Source of the DNA: Heligmosomoides polygyrus polygyrus
Lineage: Eukaryota > Nematoda > Chromadorea > Rhabditida > Heligmosomidae
DNA: 64,000 nt
Assembly: GCA_947396885.1 (NCBI GenBank)
Contig: OX377206.1
Location: 47,351,631 to 47,415,630, forward strand
Direction: 5' to 3'
The notes under the pieces are model-generated. The model did not search any database. It worked only from the letters and a program-made list of their open reading frames with translations, and was not told the origin of the DNA. The position numbers and the translations under genes were made by a program. Positions 1 to 10,918 of this stretch are shown one piece after another; position 1 is the stretch's first letter; each line of letters starts with the position of its first letter.

Positions 1-403
1 CGCAGGACGACGTATTCGGCACATATTCTGAACCCCGATGCATGTTTGACGACAACTTCATCACGACTCCTGAAATCCTTTGTTCGCTGGATGACGTCTG
101 CGGCACATACTCTGAATCCCGATACATGTTCGACGACGACAGCGGCACGTCCCTTGATCCCATCGTTAGCTGGACGACGCATTCGGCACATACTCTGAAT
201 CCCGATACATGTTCGACGACGACTGCGACACGTCTTCTGAACCCCGATGCATGTTTGACGACAACTGCATCACAACTCCTGAATTCCTTTGTTCGCTGGA
301 TGACGTCTGCGGCACATACTCTGAATCCCGATACATGTTCGACGACGACAGCGGCACGCCCCTTGATCCCAACGTTAGCTGAACGACGCATTCGGCACAT
401 ACT
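1..403. repeat. Block repeated about 6.8 kb downstream
   Basis: This stretch runs in the same unit order as about 6768-7170 and, further on, about 25365-25767. Differences are single bases, such as tgaaatcc here for tgaattcc there. The window opens inside a class II unit, so the array begins upstream. Confidence 0.75.
195..320. repeat. A-A-B compound unit (126 bp)
   Basis: Two left halves in a row (starting 195 and 237) are followed by one right half (279-320), giving 3 x 42 bp. The mark of such units is cttctgaatcccgatgc inside a unit, where cttgaat or cctgaatt would be normal. The same arrangement recurs near 1112, 1570, 2206, 2332 and many later places, showing that the 42-bp half can be gained or lost by itself. 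Confidence 0.85.
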
Positions 404-571
404 CTGAATCCCGATGCATGTTTGGCGAAGACTGCAGCAGGTCTCTTGAATACCAGCGTTCGCAGGACGACGTATTCGGCACACACTCTGAATCCCGATG
501 CATGTTCGACGACGACTGCATCACGACTCCTGAATTCCTTTGTTCGCTGGATGACGTCTGCGACACATACT

Positions 572-655
572 CTGAATCCCGATGCATGTTTGACGACAAC
601 TGCGTCACGACTCCTGAATTCCTTTGTTCGCTGGATGACGTCTGCGGCACATACT
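572..655. repeat. Reference class I unit (84 bp, EcoRI-type)
   Basis: The left half (572-613) carries gatgcatg followed by tttgacgacaac. The right half (614-655) opens ctgaattcc and continues ttcgctggatgacgtctgcg. The halves match at 25 of 42 positions by hand alignment, so the 84-mer looks like an old duplication of a 42-mer. I counted 24 C, 19 G and 7 CpG in the unit. Variants change the left-half end to gcatcacaactc, cttcatcacgac, gcgtcaggac or gcgtcacgacacc. Confidence 0.9.
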
Positions 656-1195
656 CTGAATCCCGATACATGTTCGACGACGACAGCAGCACGTCCCTTG
701 ATCCCATCGTTAGCTGTACGACGCATTCGGCACATACTCTGAACACCGATGCATGTTTGACGACAACTGCGTCAGGACTCCTGAATTCCTTTGTTGGCTG
801 GATGACGTCTGCGGCACATACTCAGAATCCCGATACATGTTTGACGACGAGTGCATCACGACTCCTGAATTCCTTTGTTCGCTGGATGACGTCTGCGACA
901 CATACTCTGAATCCCGATGCATGTTTGACGACAACAGCGTCACGACACCTGAACTCCTTTGTTCGCTGGATGACGCATTCGGCACATACTCTGAATCCCG
1001 ATATATGTTCGACGACGACTGCGGCACGTCTCTTGAACCCAACCTTTGCTGGACGACGCATTCGGCACATACTCTGAATCCCGATACATGTTCGACGACG
1101 ACTGCGACACGTCTTCTGAATCCCGATGCATGTTTGACGACAACTGCGTCACGTCTCTTAAATCCCATCGTTCACTGGACGACGTCTGCGGCACA

Positions 1196-1340
1196 TACTC
1201 TGAATCCGTACGCACGTTGATCGACGTCTGGGGCACGTCCTCTGAATCCCGATGCATGTTTGGCGAGGACTGCGACGCGTCTTCTGAATCCTGATGCAGG
1301 TTTGGCGACGACTGCTGCACGTCTCTTAAATCCCAGCGTT
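1196..1340. repeat. Landmark unit with gtacgcacgttgatcgacg
   Basis: A strongly altered half-unit that begins at 1208 and is followed by tctggggcacg and the gatgcaggtttggcgacg half. The same string begins at 11004, 15226, 20020, 27318, 29069, 31996, 34966, 40784 and 43588. None was seen after 43.6 kb. Spacings (9796, 4222, 4794, 7298, 1751, 2927, 2970, 5818, 2804) echo the block displacements. Confidence 0.88.
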
Positions 1341-1743
1341 CGCAGGACGACGTATTCGGCACATATTCTGAACCCCGATGCATGTTTGACGACAACTGCA
1401 TCACAACTCCTGAATTCCTTTGTTCGCTGGATGACGTCTGCGGCACATACTCTGAATCCCGATACATGTTCGACGACGACAGCGGCACGCCCCTTGATCC
1501 CAACGTTAGCTGAACGACGCATTCGGCACATACTCTGAATCCCGATGCATGTTTGACGACGTCTGCGACACGTCTTCTGAATCCCGATGCATGTTTGGCG
1601 AGGACTGCGGCAGCTCTCTTGAATCCCAGCGTTCGCTGGACGACGTGTTCGGCACATATTCTGATTCCCAATACATGTTCGACGACGACAGCGGCACGTC
1701 CCTTGATCACAACGTTAGCTGGACGACGCATTCGGCACATACT

Positions 1744-1826
1744 CTGAATCCCGATATATGTTCGACGACGACTGCGGCACGTCTCTTGAACCCAACCTTT
1801 GCTGGACGACGCATTCGGCACATACT
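1744..1826. repeat. Reference class III unit (83 bp, frame-shifting)
   Basis: The left half reads gatatatgttcgacgacgac. The right half opens ttgaacccaacctttgctgg and is 41 bases, one fewer than in class I and II. A sister form (for example 112-194) opens ttgatcccatcgttagc. The missing base shifts any reading frame at each unit, and the gttagct form supplies the TAA that ends most minus-strand open frames. Confidence 0.88.
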
Positions 1827-1910
1827 CTGAATCCCGATGCATGTTTGGCGAAGACTGCAGCAGGTCTTTTGAATCCCAGCGTTCGCAGGACGACGTATTC
1901 GGCACACACT

Positions 1911-1994
1911 CTGAATCCCGATGCATGTTTGGCGAAGACTGCAGCAGGTCTCTTGAATCCCAGCGTTCGCAGGACGACGTATTCGGCACATATT
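1911..1994. repeat. Reference class II unit (84 bp, PstI-type)
   Basis: The left half carries tttggcgaagactgcagc, including the palindrome CTGCAG. The right half opens ttgaatcccagcgttcgc and ends cacatatt. Units of this class often stand in pairs, the first ending cacacact and the second cacatatt. Variants read ggcgaggactgcggcagc, ggcaaggactgc, or aataccagcg in the right half. Confidence 0.9.
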
Positions 1995-2289
1995 CTGAAC
2001 CCCGATGCATGTTCGACGACTGCGGCACGTCCCTAGATCCCAACGTTAGCTGGACGACGCATTCGGCACATACTCTGAACCCCGATGCATGTTTGACGAC
2101 AACTGCGTCACGACTCCTGAATTCCTTTGTTGGCTGGATGACGTCCGCGGCACATACTCTGAATCCCGATACATGTTCGACGACGACTGCGGCACGTCTT
2201 CTGAATCCCGATGCATGTTCGACGACGACAGCGGCACGCCCCTTGATCCCAACGTTAGCTGAACGACGCATTCGGCACATACTCTGAAT

Positions 2290-2990
2290 CCCGATGCATG
2301 TTTGACGACGTCTGCGACACGTCTTCTGAATCCCGATGCATGTTTGGCGAGGACTGCGGCAGCTCTCTTGAATCCCAGCGTTCGCTGGACGACGTGTTCG
2401 GCACATATTCTGAATCCCAATACATGTTCGACGACGACTGCGGCACGTCTCTTGAACCCAACCTTTGCTGGACGACGCATTCGGCACATACTCTGAATCC
2501 CGATGCATGTTTGGCGAAGACTGCAGCAGATCTTTTGAATCCCAGCGTTCGCAGGACGACGTATTCGGCACACACTCTGAATCCCGATGCATGTTTGGCG
2601 AAGACTGCAGCAGGTCTCTTGAATCCCAGCGTTCGCAGGACGACGTATTCGGCACATATTCTGAACCCCGATGCATGTTTGACGACAACTTCATCACGAC
2701 TCCTGAATTCCTTTGTTCGCTGGATGACGTCTGCGGCACATACTCTGAATCCCGATACATGTTCGACGACGACAGCGGCACGTCCCTTGATCAAAACGTT
2801 AGCTGGACGACGCATTCGGCACATACTCTGAATCCCGATATATGTTCGACGACGACTGCGGCACGTCTCTTGAACCCAACCTTTGCTGGACGACGCATTC
2901 GGCACATACTCTGAATCCCGATGCATGTTTGGCGAAGACTGCAGCAGGTCTCTTGAATCCCAGCGTTCGCAGGACGACGTATTCGGCACA
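2290..2990. repeat. Higher-order block with three copies
   Basis: The same order of a cgtcttctgaat unit, a class III unit and a class II pair recurs at about 11337-12037 (displaced 9047) and 20977-21677 (displaced 18687). The copies differ at single bases, such as gcagatc here and gcaggtc at 11.57 kb. Confidence 0.8.
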
Positions 2991-3039
2991 TATTCTGAAC
3001 CCCGATGCATGTTTGACGACAACTGCGTCACGACTCCTG

Positions 3040-3970
3040 AATTCCTTTGTTCGCTGGATGACGTCTGCGGCACATACTCTGAATCCCGATACATGTTCGA
3101 CGACGACAGCGGCACGCCCCTTGATCCCAACGTTAGCTGAATGACGCATTCGGCACATACTCTGAATCCCGATGCATGTTTGGCGAAGACTGCAGCAGGT
3201 CTCTTGAATACCAGCGTTCGCAGGACGACGTATTCGGCACACACTCTGAGGCCCGATGCATGTTTGGCGAAGACTGCAGCAGGTCTCTTGAATCCCAGCG
3301 TTCGCAGGACGACGTATTCGGCACATATTCTGAACCCCGATGCATGTTTGACGACAACTGCGTCACGACTCCTGAATTCCTTTGTTGGCTGGATGACGTC
3401 CGCGGCACATACTCTGAATCCCGATACATGTTCGACGACGACTGCGGCACGTCTTCTGAATCCCGATGCATGTTTGACGACGACAGCGGCACGTCTCTTA
3501 AATCCCAGCGTTAGCTGGACGACGCATTCGGCACATACTCTGAATCCCGATATATGTTCGACGACGACTGCGGCACGTCTCTTGAACCCAACCTTTGCTG
3601 GACGACGCATTCGGCACATACTCTGAACCCCGATGCATGTTTGACGACAACTGCGTCACGACTCCTGAATTCCTTTGTTGGCTGGATGACGTCCGCGGCA
3701 CATACTCTGAATCCCGATACATGTTTGACGACGACAGCGGCACGTCTCTTAAATCCCAGCGTTAGCTGGACGACGCATTCGGCACATACTTGAATCCTGA
3801 TGCATGTTTGACGACCAATGCAGCACGACTCCTGAATTCCTTTGTTGGCTGGATGACGTCTGCGGCACATACTCCGACTCCCGATACATGTTTGACGACA
3901 ACTGCGTCACGTCTTCTGAATCCCGATGCATGTTTGGCAAGGACTGCAGCAGGTCTCTTGAATCCCAGCG
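3040..3970. repeat. Higher-order block (partner displaced 9131 bp)
   Basis: It matches about 12171-13101 with few substitutions (for example gaggcccg at about 3250). It ends in the gcacatacttgaatc landmark near 3785, where three bases of the usual unit boundary are missing. Confidence 0.78.
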
Positions 3971-5330
3971 TTCACAGGACGACGTATTCGGCACATATTC
4001 TGAACCCCGATGCATGTTTGACGACAACTGCATCACGACTCCTAAATTCTTTGTTCGCTGGATGACGTCTGCGGCACGTACTCTGAATCCCGATGCATGT
4101 TTGACGACTTCTGCGACACGTCTTCTGAATCCCGATGCATGTTTGGCAAGGACTGCGGCACGTCCCTTGATCCCATCGTTAGCTGGACGACGCATTCGGC
4201 ACATACTCTGAACACCGATGCATGTTTGACGACAACTGCGTCAGGACTCCTGAATTCCTTTGTTGGCTGGATGACGTCTGCGGCACATACTCCGAATCCC
4301 GATACATGTTTGACGACGAGTGCATCACGACTCCTGAATTCCTTTGTTCGCTGGATGACGTCTGCGACACATACTCTGAATCCCGATGCATGTTTGACGA
4401 CAACTGCGTCACGACACCTGAATTCCTTTGTTCGCTGGATGACGCATTCGGCACATACTCTGAATCCCGATATATGTTCGACGACGACTGCGGCACGTCT
4501 CTTGAACCCAACCTTTGCTGGACGACGCATTCGGCACATACTCTGAATCCCGATGCATGTTTGGCGAAGACTGCAGCAGGTCTCTTGAATACCAGCGTTC
4601 GCAGGACGACGTATTCGGCACACACTCTGAATCCCGATGCATGTTCGACGACGACTGCATCACGACTCCTGAATTCCTTTGTTCGCTGGATGACGTCTGC
4701 GACACATACTCTGAATCCCGATTCATGTTCGACGACGACAGCGGCACGTCTCTTAAATCCCAGCGTTAGCTGGACGACGTATTCGGCACATACTCTGAAT
4801 CCCGATGCATGTTTGACGACCAATGCAGCACGTCTCTTGAATCCGAACGTTCGCTGGACGACGCACATACTCTGAATCCAGATACATGTTCGACGACGAC
4901 AGCGGCACGTCTCTTGAACCCAACCTTTGCTGGACGACGCATTCGGCACATACTCTGAATCCCGATGCATGTTTGGCGAAGACTGCAGCAGGTCTCTTGA
5001 ATCCCAGCGTTCGCAGGACGACGTATTCGGCACATATTCTGAACCCCGATGCATGTTTGACGACAACTGCATCACAACTCCTGAATTCCTTTGTTCGCTG
5101 GATGACGTCTGCGGCACATACTCTGAATCCCGATACATGTTCGACGACGACAGCGGCACGCCCCTTGATCCCAACGTTAGCTGAACGACGCATTCGGCAC
5201 ATACTCTGAATCCCGATGCATGTTTGGCGAAGACTGCAGCAGGTCTCTTGAATACCAGCGTTCGCAGGACGACGTATTCGGCACACACTCTGAATCCCGA
5301 TGCATGTTCGACGACGACTGCTTCACGACT
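3405..5330. repeat. 1.9-kb higher-order block, copy 1 of 3
   Basis: The same unit order recurs at 17045-18970 (displaced 13640) and 21841-23766 (displaced 18436). The stretch from about 4210 also recurs at about 13426-14546 (displaced 9216). It holds the gcacatacttgaatc landmark, the ggcaaggac class II variant and a long run of class I units. Confidence 0.87.
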
Positions 5331-5334
5331 CCTG

Positions 5335-5755
5335 AATTCCTTTGTTGGCTGGATGACGTCTGCGGCACATACTCAGAATCCCGATACATGTTTGACGACG
5401 AGTGCATCACGACTCCTGAATTCCTTTGTTCGCTGGATGACGTCTGCGACACATACTCTGAATCCCGATGCATGTTTGACGACAACTGCGTCACGACACC
5501 TGAACTCCTTTGTTCGCTGGATGACGCATTCGGCACATACTCTGAATCCCGATATATGTTCGACGACGACTGCGGCACGTCTCTTGAACCCAACCTTTGC
5601 TGGACGACGCATTCGGCACATACTCTGAATCCCGATTCATGTTCGACGACGACAGCGGCACGTCTCTTAAATCCCAGCGTTAGCTGGACGACGTATTCGG
5701 CACATACTCTGAATCCCGATGCATGTTTGACGACCAATGCAGCACGTCTCTTGAA
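5335..5755. repeat. Block shared with 9.7 kb
   Basis: It matches about 9671-10091 (displaced 4336). It contains class I units with cagaatccc and gcatcacg variants, then a class III unit and the gattcatg variant. Confidence 0.72.
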
Positions 5756-5892
5756 TCCCAGCGTTCGCAGGACGACGTATTCGGCACACACTCTGAATCC
5801 CGATGCATGTTTGACGACAACTTCATCACGACTCCTGAATTCCTTTGTTCGCTGGATGACGTCTGCGGCACATACTCTGAATCCCGATACAT

Positions 5893-6645
5893 GTTCGACG
5901 ACGACAGCGGCACGTCCCTTGATCCCATCGTTAGCTGGACGACGCATTCGGCACATACTCTGAATCCCGATACATGTTCGACGACGACTGCGACACGTCT
6001 TCTGAATCCCGATGCATGTTTGACGACAACTGCATCACAACTCCTGAATTCCTTTGTTCGCTGGATGACGTCTGCGGCACATACTCTGAATCCCGATACA
6101 TGTTCGACGACGACAGCGGCACGCCCCTTGATCACAACGTTAGCTGGACGACGCATTCGGCACATACTCTGAATCCCGATATATGTTCGACGACGACTGC
6201 GGCACGTCTCTTGAACCCAACCTTTGCTGGACGACGCATTCGGCACATACTCTGAATCCCGATGCATGTTCGACGACGACAGCGGCACGTCCCTTGATCC
6301 CATCGTTAGCTGGACGACGCATTCGGCACATACTCTGAATCCCGATACATGTTCGACGACGACTGCGACACGTCTTCTGAATCCCGATGCATGTTTGACG
6401 ACAACTGCATCACAACTCCTGAATTCCTTTGTTCGCTGGATGACGCATTCGGCACATATTCTGAATCCCAATACATGTTCGACGACGACAGCGGCACGTC
6501 CCTTGATCACAACGTTAGCTGGACGACGCATTCGGCACATACTCTGAATCCCGATATATGTTCGACGACGACTGCGGCACGTCTCTTGAACCCAACCTTT
6601 GCTGGACGACGCATTCGGCACATACTCTGAATCCCGATGCATGTT
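5893..6645. repeat. 375-bp imperfect tandem duplication
   Basis: Two copies, about 5893-6267 and 6268-6645, share the order class III, A-A-B, class III, class III (83+126+83+83 bp). The second copy differs in the middle, where gacgtctgcggcacatact is replaced by a gacgcattcggcacatatt right half. Confidence 0.75.
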
Positions 6646-7790
6646 TGGCGAAGACTGCAGCAGGTCTTTTGAATCCCAGCGTTCGCAGGACGACGTATTC
6701 GGCACACACTCTGAATCCCGATGCATGTTTGGCGAAGACTGCAGCAGGTCTCTTGAATCCCAGCGTTCGCAGGACGACGTATTCGGCACATATTCTGAAC
6801 CCCGATGCATGTTTGACGACAACTTCATCACGACTCCTGAATTCCTTTGTTCGCTGGATGACGTCTGCGGCACATACTCTGAATCCCGATACATGTTCGA
6901 CGACGACAGCGGCACGTCCCTTGATCCCATCGTTAGCTGGACGACGCATTCGGCACATACTCTGAATCCCGATACATGTTCGACGACGACTGCGACACGT
7001 CTTCTGAATCCCGATGCATGTTTGACGACAACTGCATCACAACTCCTGAATTCCTTTGTTCGCTGGATGACGTCTGCGGCACATACTCTGAATCCCGATA
7101 CATGTTCGACGACGACAGCGGCACGCCCCTTGATCCTAACGTTAGCTGAACGACGCATTCGGCACATACTCTGAATCCCGATGCATGTTTGGCGAAGACT
7201 GCAGCAGGTCTCTTGAATCCCAGCGTTCGCTGGACGACGTATTCTGCTCATTTTCTGAACCCCGATGCATGTTTGATAACCTCTGCGACACGTCTTTTGA
7301 ATACCGATGCAGGTTTGGCGACGACTGCGGCAGGATCCTTGAATCGCAATATTTGCTGGATGAAGAATTCGGCACATACTCTGAATCCCGATATATGTTC
7401 GACGACGACTGCGGCACGTCTCTTAAATCCCATCGTTCACTGGACGACGTCTGCGGCACATATTTGAATCACGACGCATGTTTGATAGCGTCTTCGACAC
7501 GTCTTGTGAATCCCGATGCTGGTTTGGCGACGACTGCAGCAGGTCTATTGAATCCCAGCGTTCACAGGACGACGTATTCGGCACATATTCTGAACCCCGA
7601 TGCATGTTTGACGACAACTGCATCACGACTCCTGAATTCCTTTGTTCGCTGGATGACGTCTGCGGCACATACTCTGAATCCCGATACATGTTCGACGACG
7701 ACAGCGGCACGCCCCTTGATCCCAACGTTAGCTGAACGACGCATTCGGCACATACTCTGAATCCCGATGCATGTTTGACGACGTCTGCGA
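6545..7790. repeat. Higher-order block carrying the degenerate island (partner displaced 18597 bp)
   Basis: It matches about 25142-26387. It is one of the few blocks with strongly diverged units (about 7230-7560), which makes the pairing unambiguous. Confidence 0.85.
7230..7560. repeat. Degenerate monomer island, copy 1
   Basis: About four units here carry many private changes: attctgctcattttctg, gataacctctgcg, ggcaggatccttgaatcg, caatatttgctggatgaag, tttgatagcgtcttcg. The 42-bp register is still readable. The same island stands at about 25827-26157 with only a few differences (ttttatgaac there for ttttctgaac here). Confidence 0.88.
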
Positions 7791-7944
7791 CACGTCTCTT
7801 GAACCCAACCTTTGCTGGACGACGCATTCCGCACATACTCTGAATCCCGATGCATGTTTGACGACAACTGCATCACGACTCCTAAATTCTTTGTTCGCTG
7901 GATGACGTCTGCGGCACGTACTCTGAATCCCGATGCATGTTTGA

Positions 7945-8886
7945 CGACTTCTGCGACACGTCTCTTGAACCCAACCTTTGCTGGACGACGCATTCGGCAC
8001 ATACTCTGAATCCCGATGCATGTTTGGCGAAGACTGCAGCAGGTCTCTTGAATCCCAGCGTTCGCAGGACGACGTATTCGGCACATATTCTGAACCCCGA
8101 TGCATGTTTGACGACAACTGCATCACGACTCCTGAATTCCTTTGTTCGCTGGATGACGTCTGCGGCACATACTCTGAATCCCGATATATGTTCGACGACG
8201 ACTGCGGCACGTCTCTTGAACCCAACCTTTGCTGGACGACGCATTCGGCACATACTCTGAATCCCGATGCATGTTTGGCGAAGACTGCAGCAGGTCTCTT
8301 GAATCCCAGCGTTCGCAGGACGACGTATTCGGCACATATTCTGAACCCCGATGCATGTTTGACGACAACTGCATCACGACTCCTAAATTCTTTGTTCGCT
8401 GGATGACGTCTGCGGCACGTACTCTGAATCCCGATGCATGTTTGACGACTTCTGCGACACGTCTTCTGAATCCCGATGCATGTTTGGCAAGGACTGCGGC
8501 ACGTGTCTTGAATCCCAGCGTTCGCTGGAAGACGTATTCAGCACATATTCTGAAACCCCATACATTTTCGACGACTGCGGCACGTCCCTAGATCCCAACG
8601 TTAGCTGGACGACGCACGTCACATACTCTGAACCCCGATGCATGTTTGACGACAACTGCGTCACGACTCCTGAATTCCTTTGTTGTCTGGATGACGTCTG
8701 CGGCACATACTCCGAAGCCCGATACATGTTCGACGACGAGTGCATCACGACTCCTGAATTCCTTTGTTCGCTGGATGACGTCTGCGACACATACTCTGAA
8801 TCCCGATGCATGTTCGACGACGACTGCATCACGACTCCTGAATTCCTTTTTCGCTGGATGACGTCTGCGACACATACTCTGAATCC
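7945..8886. repeat. Higher-order block (partner displaced 18431 bp)
   Basis: It matches about 26376-27317. The change of displacement from 18597 to 18431 shows that 166 bp (two class III lengths) is extra in this copy near 7.8-7.95 kb. Most of it is found a third time at about 28127-29068. Confidence 0.82.
8510..8635. repeat. Diverged unit with shortened right half
   Basis: This unit reads gctggaagacgtattcagc, then gaaaccccatacattttcg, a shortened cgacgactgcgg half, and gacgcacgtcacatact, where the usual cattcgg is lost. The same set of changes is present at about 26941-27066 and 28692-28817, so all three descend from one altered unit. Confidence 0.85.
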
Positions 8887-9060
8887 CGATGCATGTTCGA
8901 CGACGACTGCATCACGACTCCTGAATTCCTTTGTTGTCTGGATGACGTCTGCGGCACATACTCCGAAGCCCGATACATGTTCGACGACGAGTGCATCACG
9001 ACTCCTGAATTCCTTTGTTCGCTGGATGACGTCTGCGACACATACTCTGAATCCCGATTC
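8642..9060. repeat. 251-bp tandem duplication
   Basis: Class I units with the private variant tttgttgtctgg occur twice, 251 bp apart (84+84+83). The 83-bp member has lost one base in cctttttcgctgg (normally cctttgttcgctgg). The second copy is partial. Confidence 0.75.
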
Positions 9061-9231
9061 ATGTTCGACGACGACAGCGGCACGTCTCTTAAATCCCAGC
9101 GTTAGCTGGACGACGTATTCGGCACATACTCTGAATCCCGATGCATATTTGACGACCAATGCAGCACGTCTCTTGAATCCGAACGTTCGCTGGACGACGC
9201 ACATACTCTGAATCCAGATACATGTTCGACG

Positions 9232-10640
9232 ACGACAGCGGCACGCCCCTTGATCCCAACGTTAGCTGAACGACGCATTCGGCACATACTCTGAATCCCG
9301 ATGCATGTTTGGCGAAGACTGCAGCAGGTCTCTTGAATACCAGCGTTCGCAGGACGACGTATTCGGCACACACTCTGAATCCCGATGCATGTTCGACGAC
9401 GACTGCATCACGACTCCTGAATTCCTTTGTTCGCTGGATGACGTCTGCGACACATACTCTGAATCCCGATGCATGTTTGACGACAACTGCGTCACGACTC
9501 CTGAATTCCTTTGTTCGCTGGATGACGTCTGCGGCACATACTCTGAATCCCGATACATGTTCGACGACGACAGCAGCACGTCCCTTGATCCCATCGTTAG
9601 CTGGACGACGCATTCGGCACATACTCTGAACACCGATGCATGTTTGACGACAACTGCGTCAGGACTCCTGAATTCCTTTGTTGGCTGGATGACGTCTGCG
9701 GCACATACTCAGAATCCCGATACATGTTTGACGACGAGTGCATCACGACTCCTGAATTCCTTTGTTCGCTGGATGACGTCTGCGACACATACTCTGAATC
9801 CCGATGCATGTTTGACGACAACTGCGTCACGACACCTGAACTCCTTTGTTCGCTGGATGACGCATTCGGCACATACTCTGAATCCCGATATATGTTCGAC
9901 GACGACTGCGGCACGTCTCTTGAACCCAACCTTTGCTGGACGACGCATTCGGCACATACTCTGAATCCCGATTCATGTTCGACGACGACAGCGGCACGTC
10001 TCTTAAATCCCAGCGTTAGCTGGACGACGTATTCGGCACATACTCTGAATCCCGATGCATGTTTGACGACCAATGCAGCACGTCTCTTGAATCCGAACGT
10101 TCGCTGGACGACGCACATACTCTGAATCCAGATACATGTTCGACGACGACAGCGGCACGCCCCTTGATCCCAAGGTTAGCTGAACGACGCATTCGGCACA
10201 TACTCTGAATCCCGATGCATGTTTGGCGAGGACTGCGGCAGCTCTCTTGAATCCCAGCGTTCGCTGGACGACGTGTTCGGCACATATTCTGATTCCCAAT
10301 ACATGTTCGACGACGACAGCGGCACGTCCCTTGATCACAACGTTAGCTGGACGACGCATTCGGCACATACTCTGAATCCCGATATATGTTCGACGACGAC
10401 TGCGGCACGTCTCTTGAACCCAACCTTTGCTGGACGACGCATTCGGCACATACTCTGAATCCCGATGCATGTTTGGCGAAGACTGCAGCAGGTCTTTTGA
10501 ATCCCAGCGTTCGCAGGACGACGTATTCGGCACACACTCTGAATCCCGATGCATGTTTGGCGAAGACTGCAGCAGGTCTCTTGAATCCCAGCGTTCGCAG
10601 GACGACGTATTCGGCACATATTCTGAACCCCGATGCATGT
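9232..10640. repeat. Higher-order block (partner displaced 14351 bp)
   Basis: It matches about 23583-24991 with few substitutions, for example cccaaggttagc at 10170 against cccaacgttagc in the partner. Its first half also matches the block at about 404-1083. Confidence 0.82.
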
Positions 10641-10918
10641 TCGACGACTGCGGCACGTCCCTAGATCCCAACGTTAGCTGGACGACGCATTCGGCACATA
10701 CTCTGAACCCCGATGCATGTTTGACGACAACTGCGTCACGACTCCTGAATTCCTTTGTTGGCTGGATGACGTCCGCGGCACATACTCTGAATCCCGATAC
10801 ATGTTCGACGACGACTGCGGCACGTCTTCTGAATCCCGATGCATGTTCGACGACGACAGCGGCACGCCCCTTGATCCCAACGTTAGCTGAACGACGCATT
10901 CGGCACATACTCTGAATC
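10208..10918. repeat. Higher-order block (partner displaced 8628 bp)
   Basis: It matches about 1580-2290: class II and class III units followed by an A-A-B unit, including the shortened gttcgacgactgcggc half near 10640. Confidence 0.78.

Larger units (their letters stand above)
237..1370. repeat. Higher-order block, copy 1 (partner displaced 14018 bp)
   Basis: The unit order and almost all bases match 14255-15388. The block holds mostly class I units, then class III, then the gtacgcac landmark near 1208. Part of it (about 404-1083) also recurs at about 9291-9970 and, for its first part, from about 15965. Confidence 0.85.
1155..2165. repeat. Higher-order block, copy 1 (partner displaced 18812 bp)
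   Basis: This block, containing the gtacgcac landmark and a run of class II pairs, recurs at about 19967-20977. Just after it the left copy holds 125 bp more than the right copy, since the next shared block is displaced by 18687 bp. An insertion or deletion of about 1.5 units separates them. Confidence 0.8.
940..2781 (-). other. Longest open frame (613 codons), satellite translation, not supported as a gene
   Basis: This is the longest run without a stop in the window. Its translation is a chain of 14- and 28-residue repeats that changes character where 83-bp units shift the phase: blocks rich in SSSNMYRDSEYVP, then CIGIQSMCRMRRPAN, then GFRVCAECVVQ. Those are the three minus-strand readings of the same DNA. 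Other open frames on both strands overlap it throughout. The stop is a TGA created by the cgacacc variant of class I. No signal peptide, known domain, promoter or splice structure is visible. A transcribed reading cannot be excluded, but nothing supports one. Confidence 0.6.

Noticed and set aside
404..445. E2F-like site in tttggcgaag
   Set aside because: One base off the consensus in a repeated unit; no supporting context, and equal near-matches are expected by chance in an array of this size.
400..490. CENP-B box in ttcgctggacgacg
   Set aside because: It has TTCG and the central A at the right spacing but lacks the CGGG part of the consensus. No copy with the full core was noticed.
940..2781. 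613-codon minus-strand open frame and several others above 500 codons as repeat-protein genes
   Set aside because: Five frames are open over the same DNA, phase changes at 83-bp units turn one repeat reading into another inside one frame, and no promoter, splice, signal or domain is visible. Period 84 without stops explains the length.
7230..7560. Insertion of foreign sequence or a transposon fragment
   Set aside because: The 42-bp register and most key bases of the satellite can still be followed through it. No terminal repeats or target-site duplication are present.
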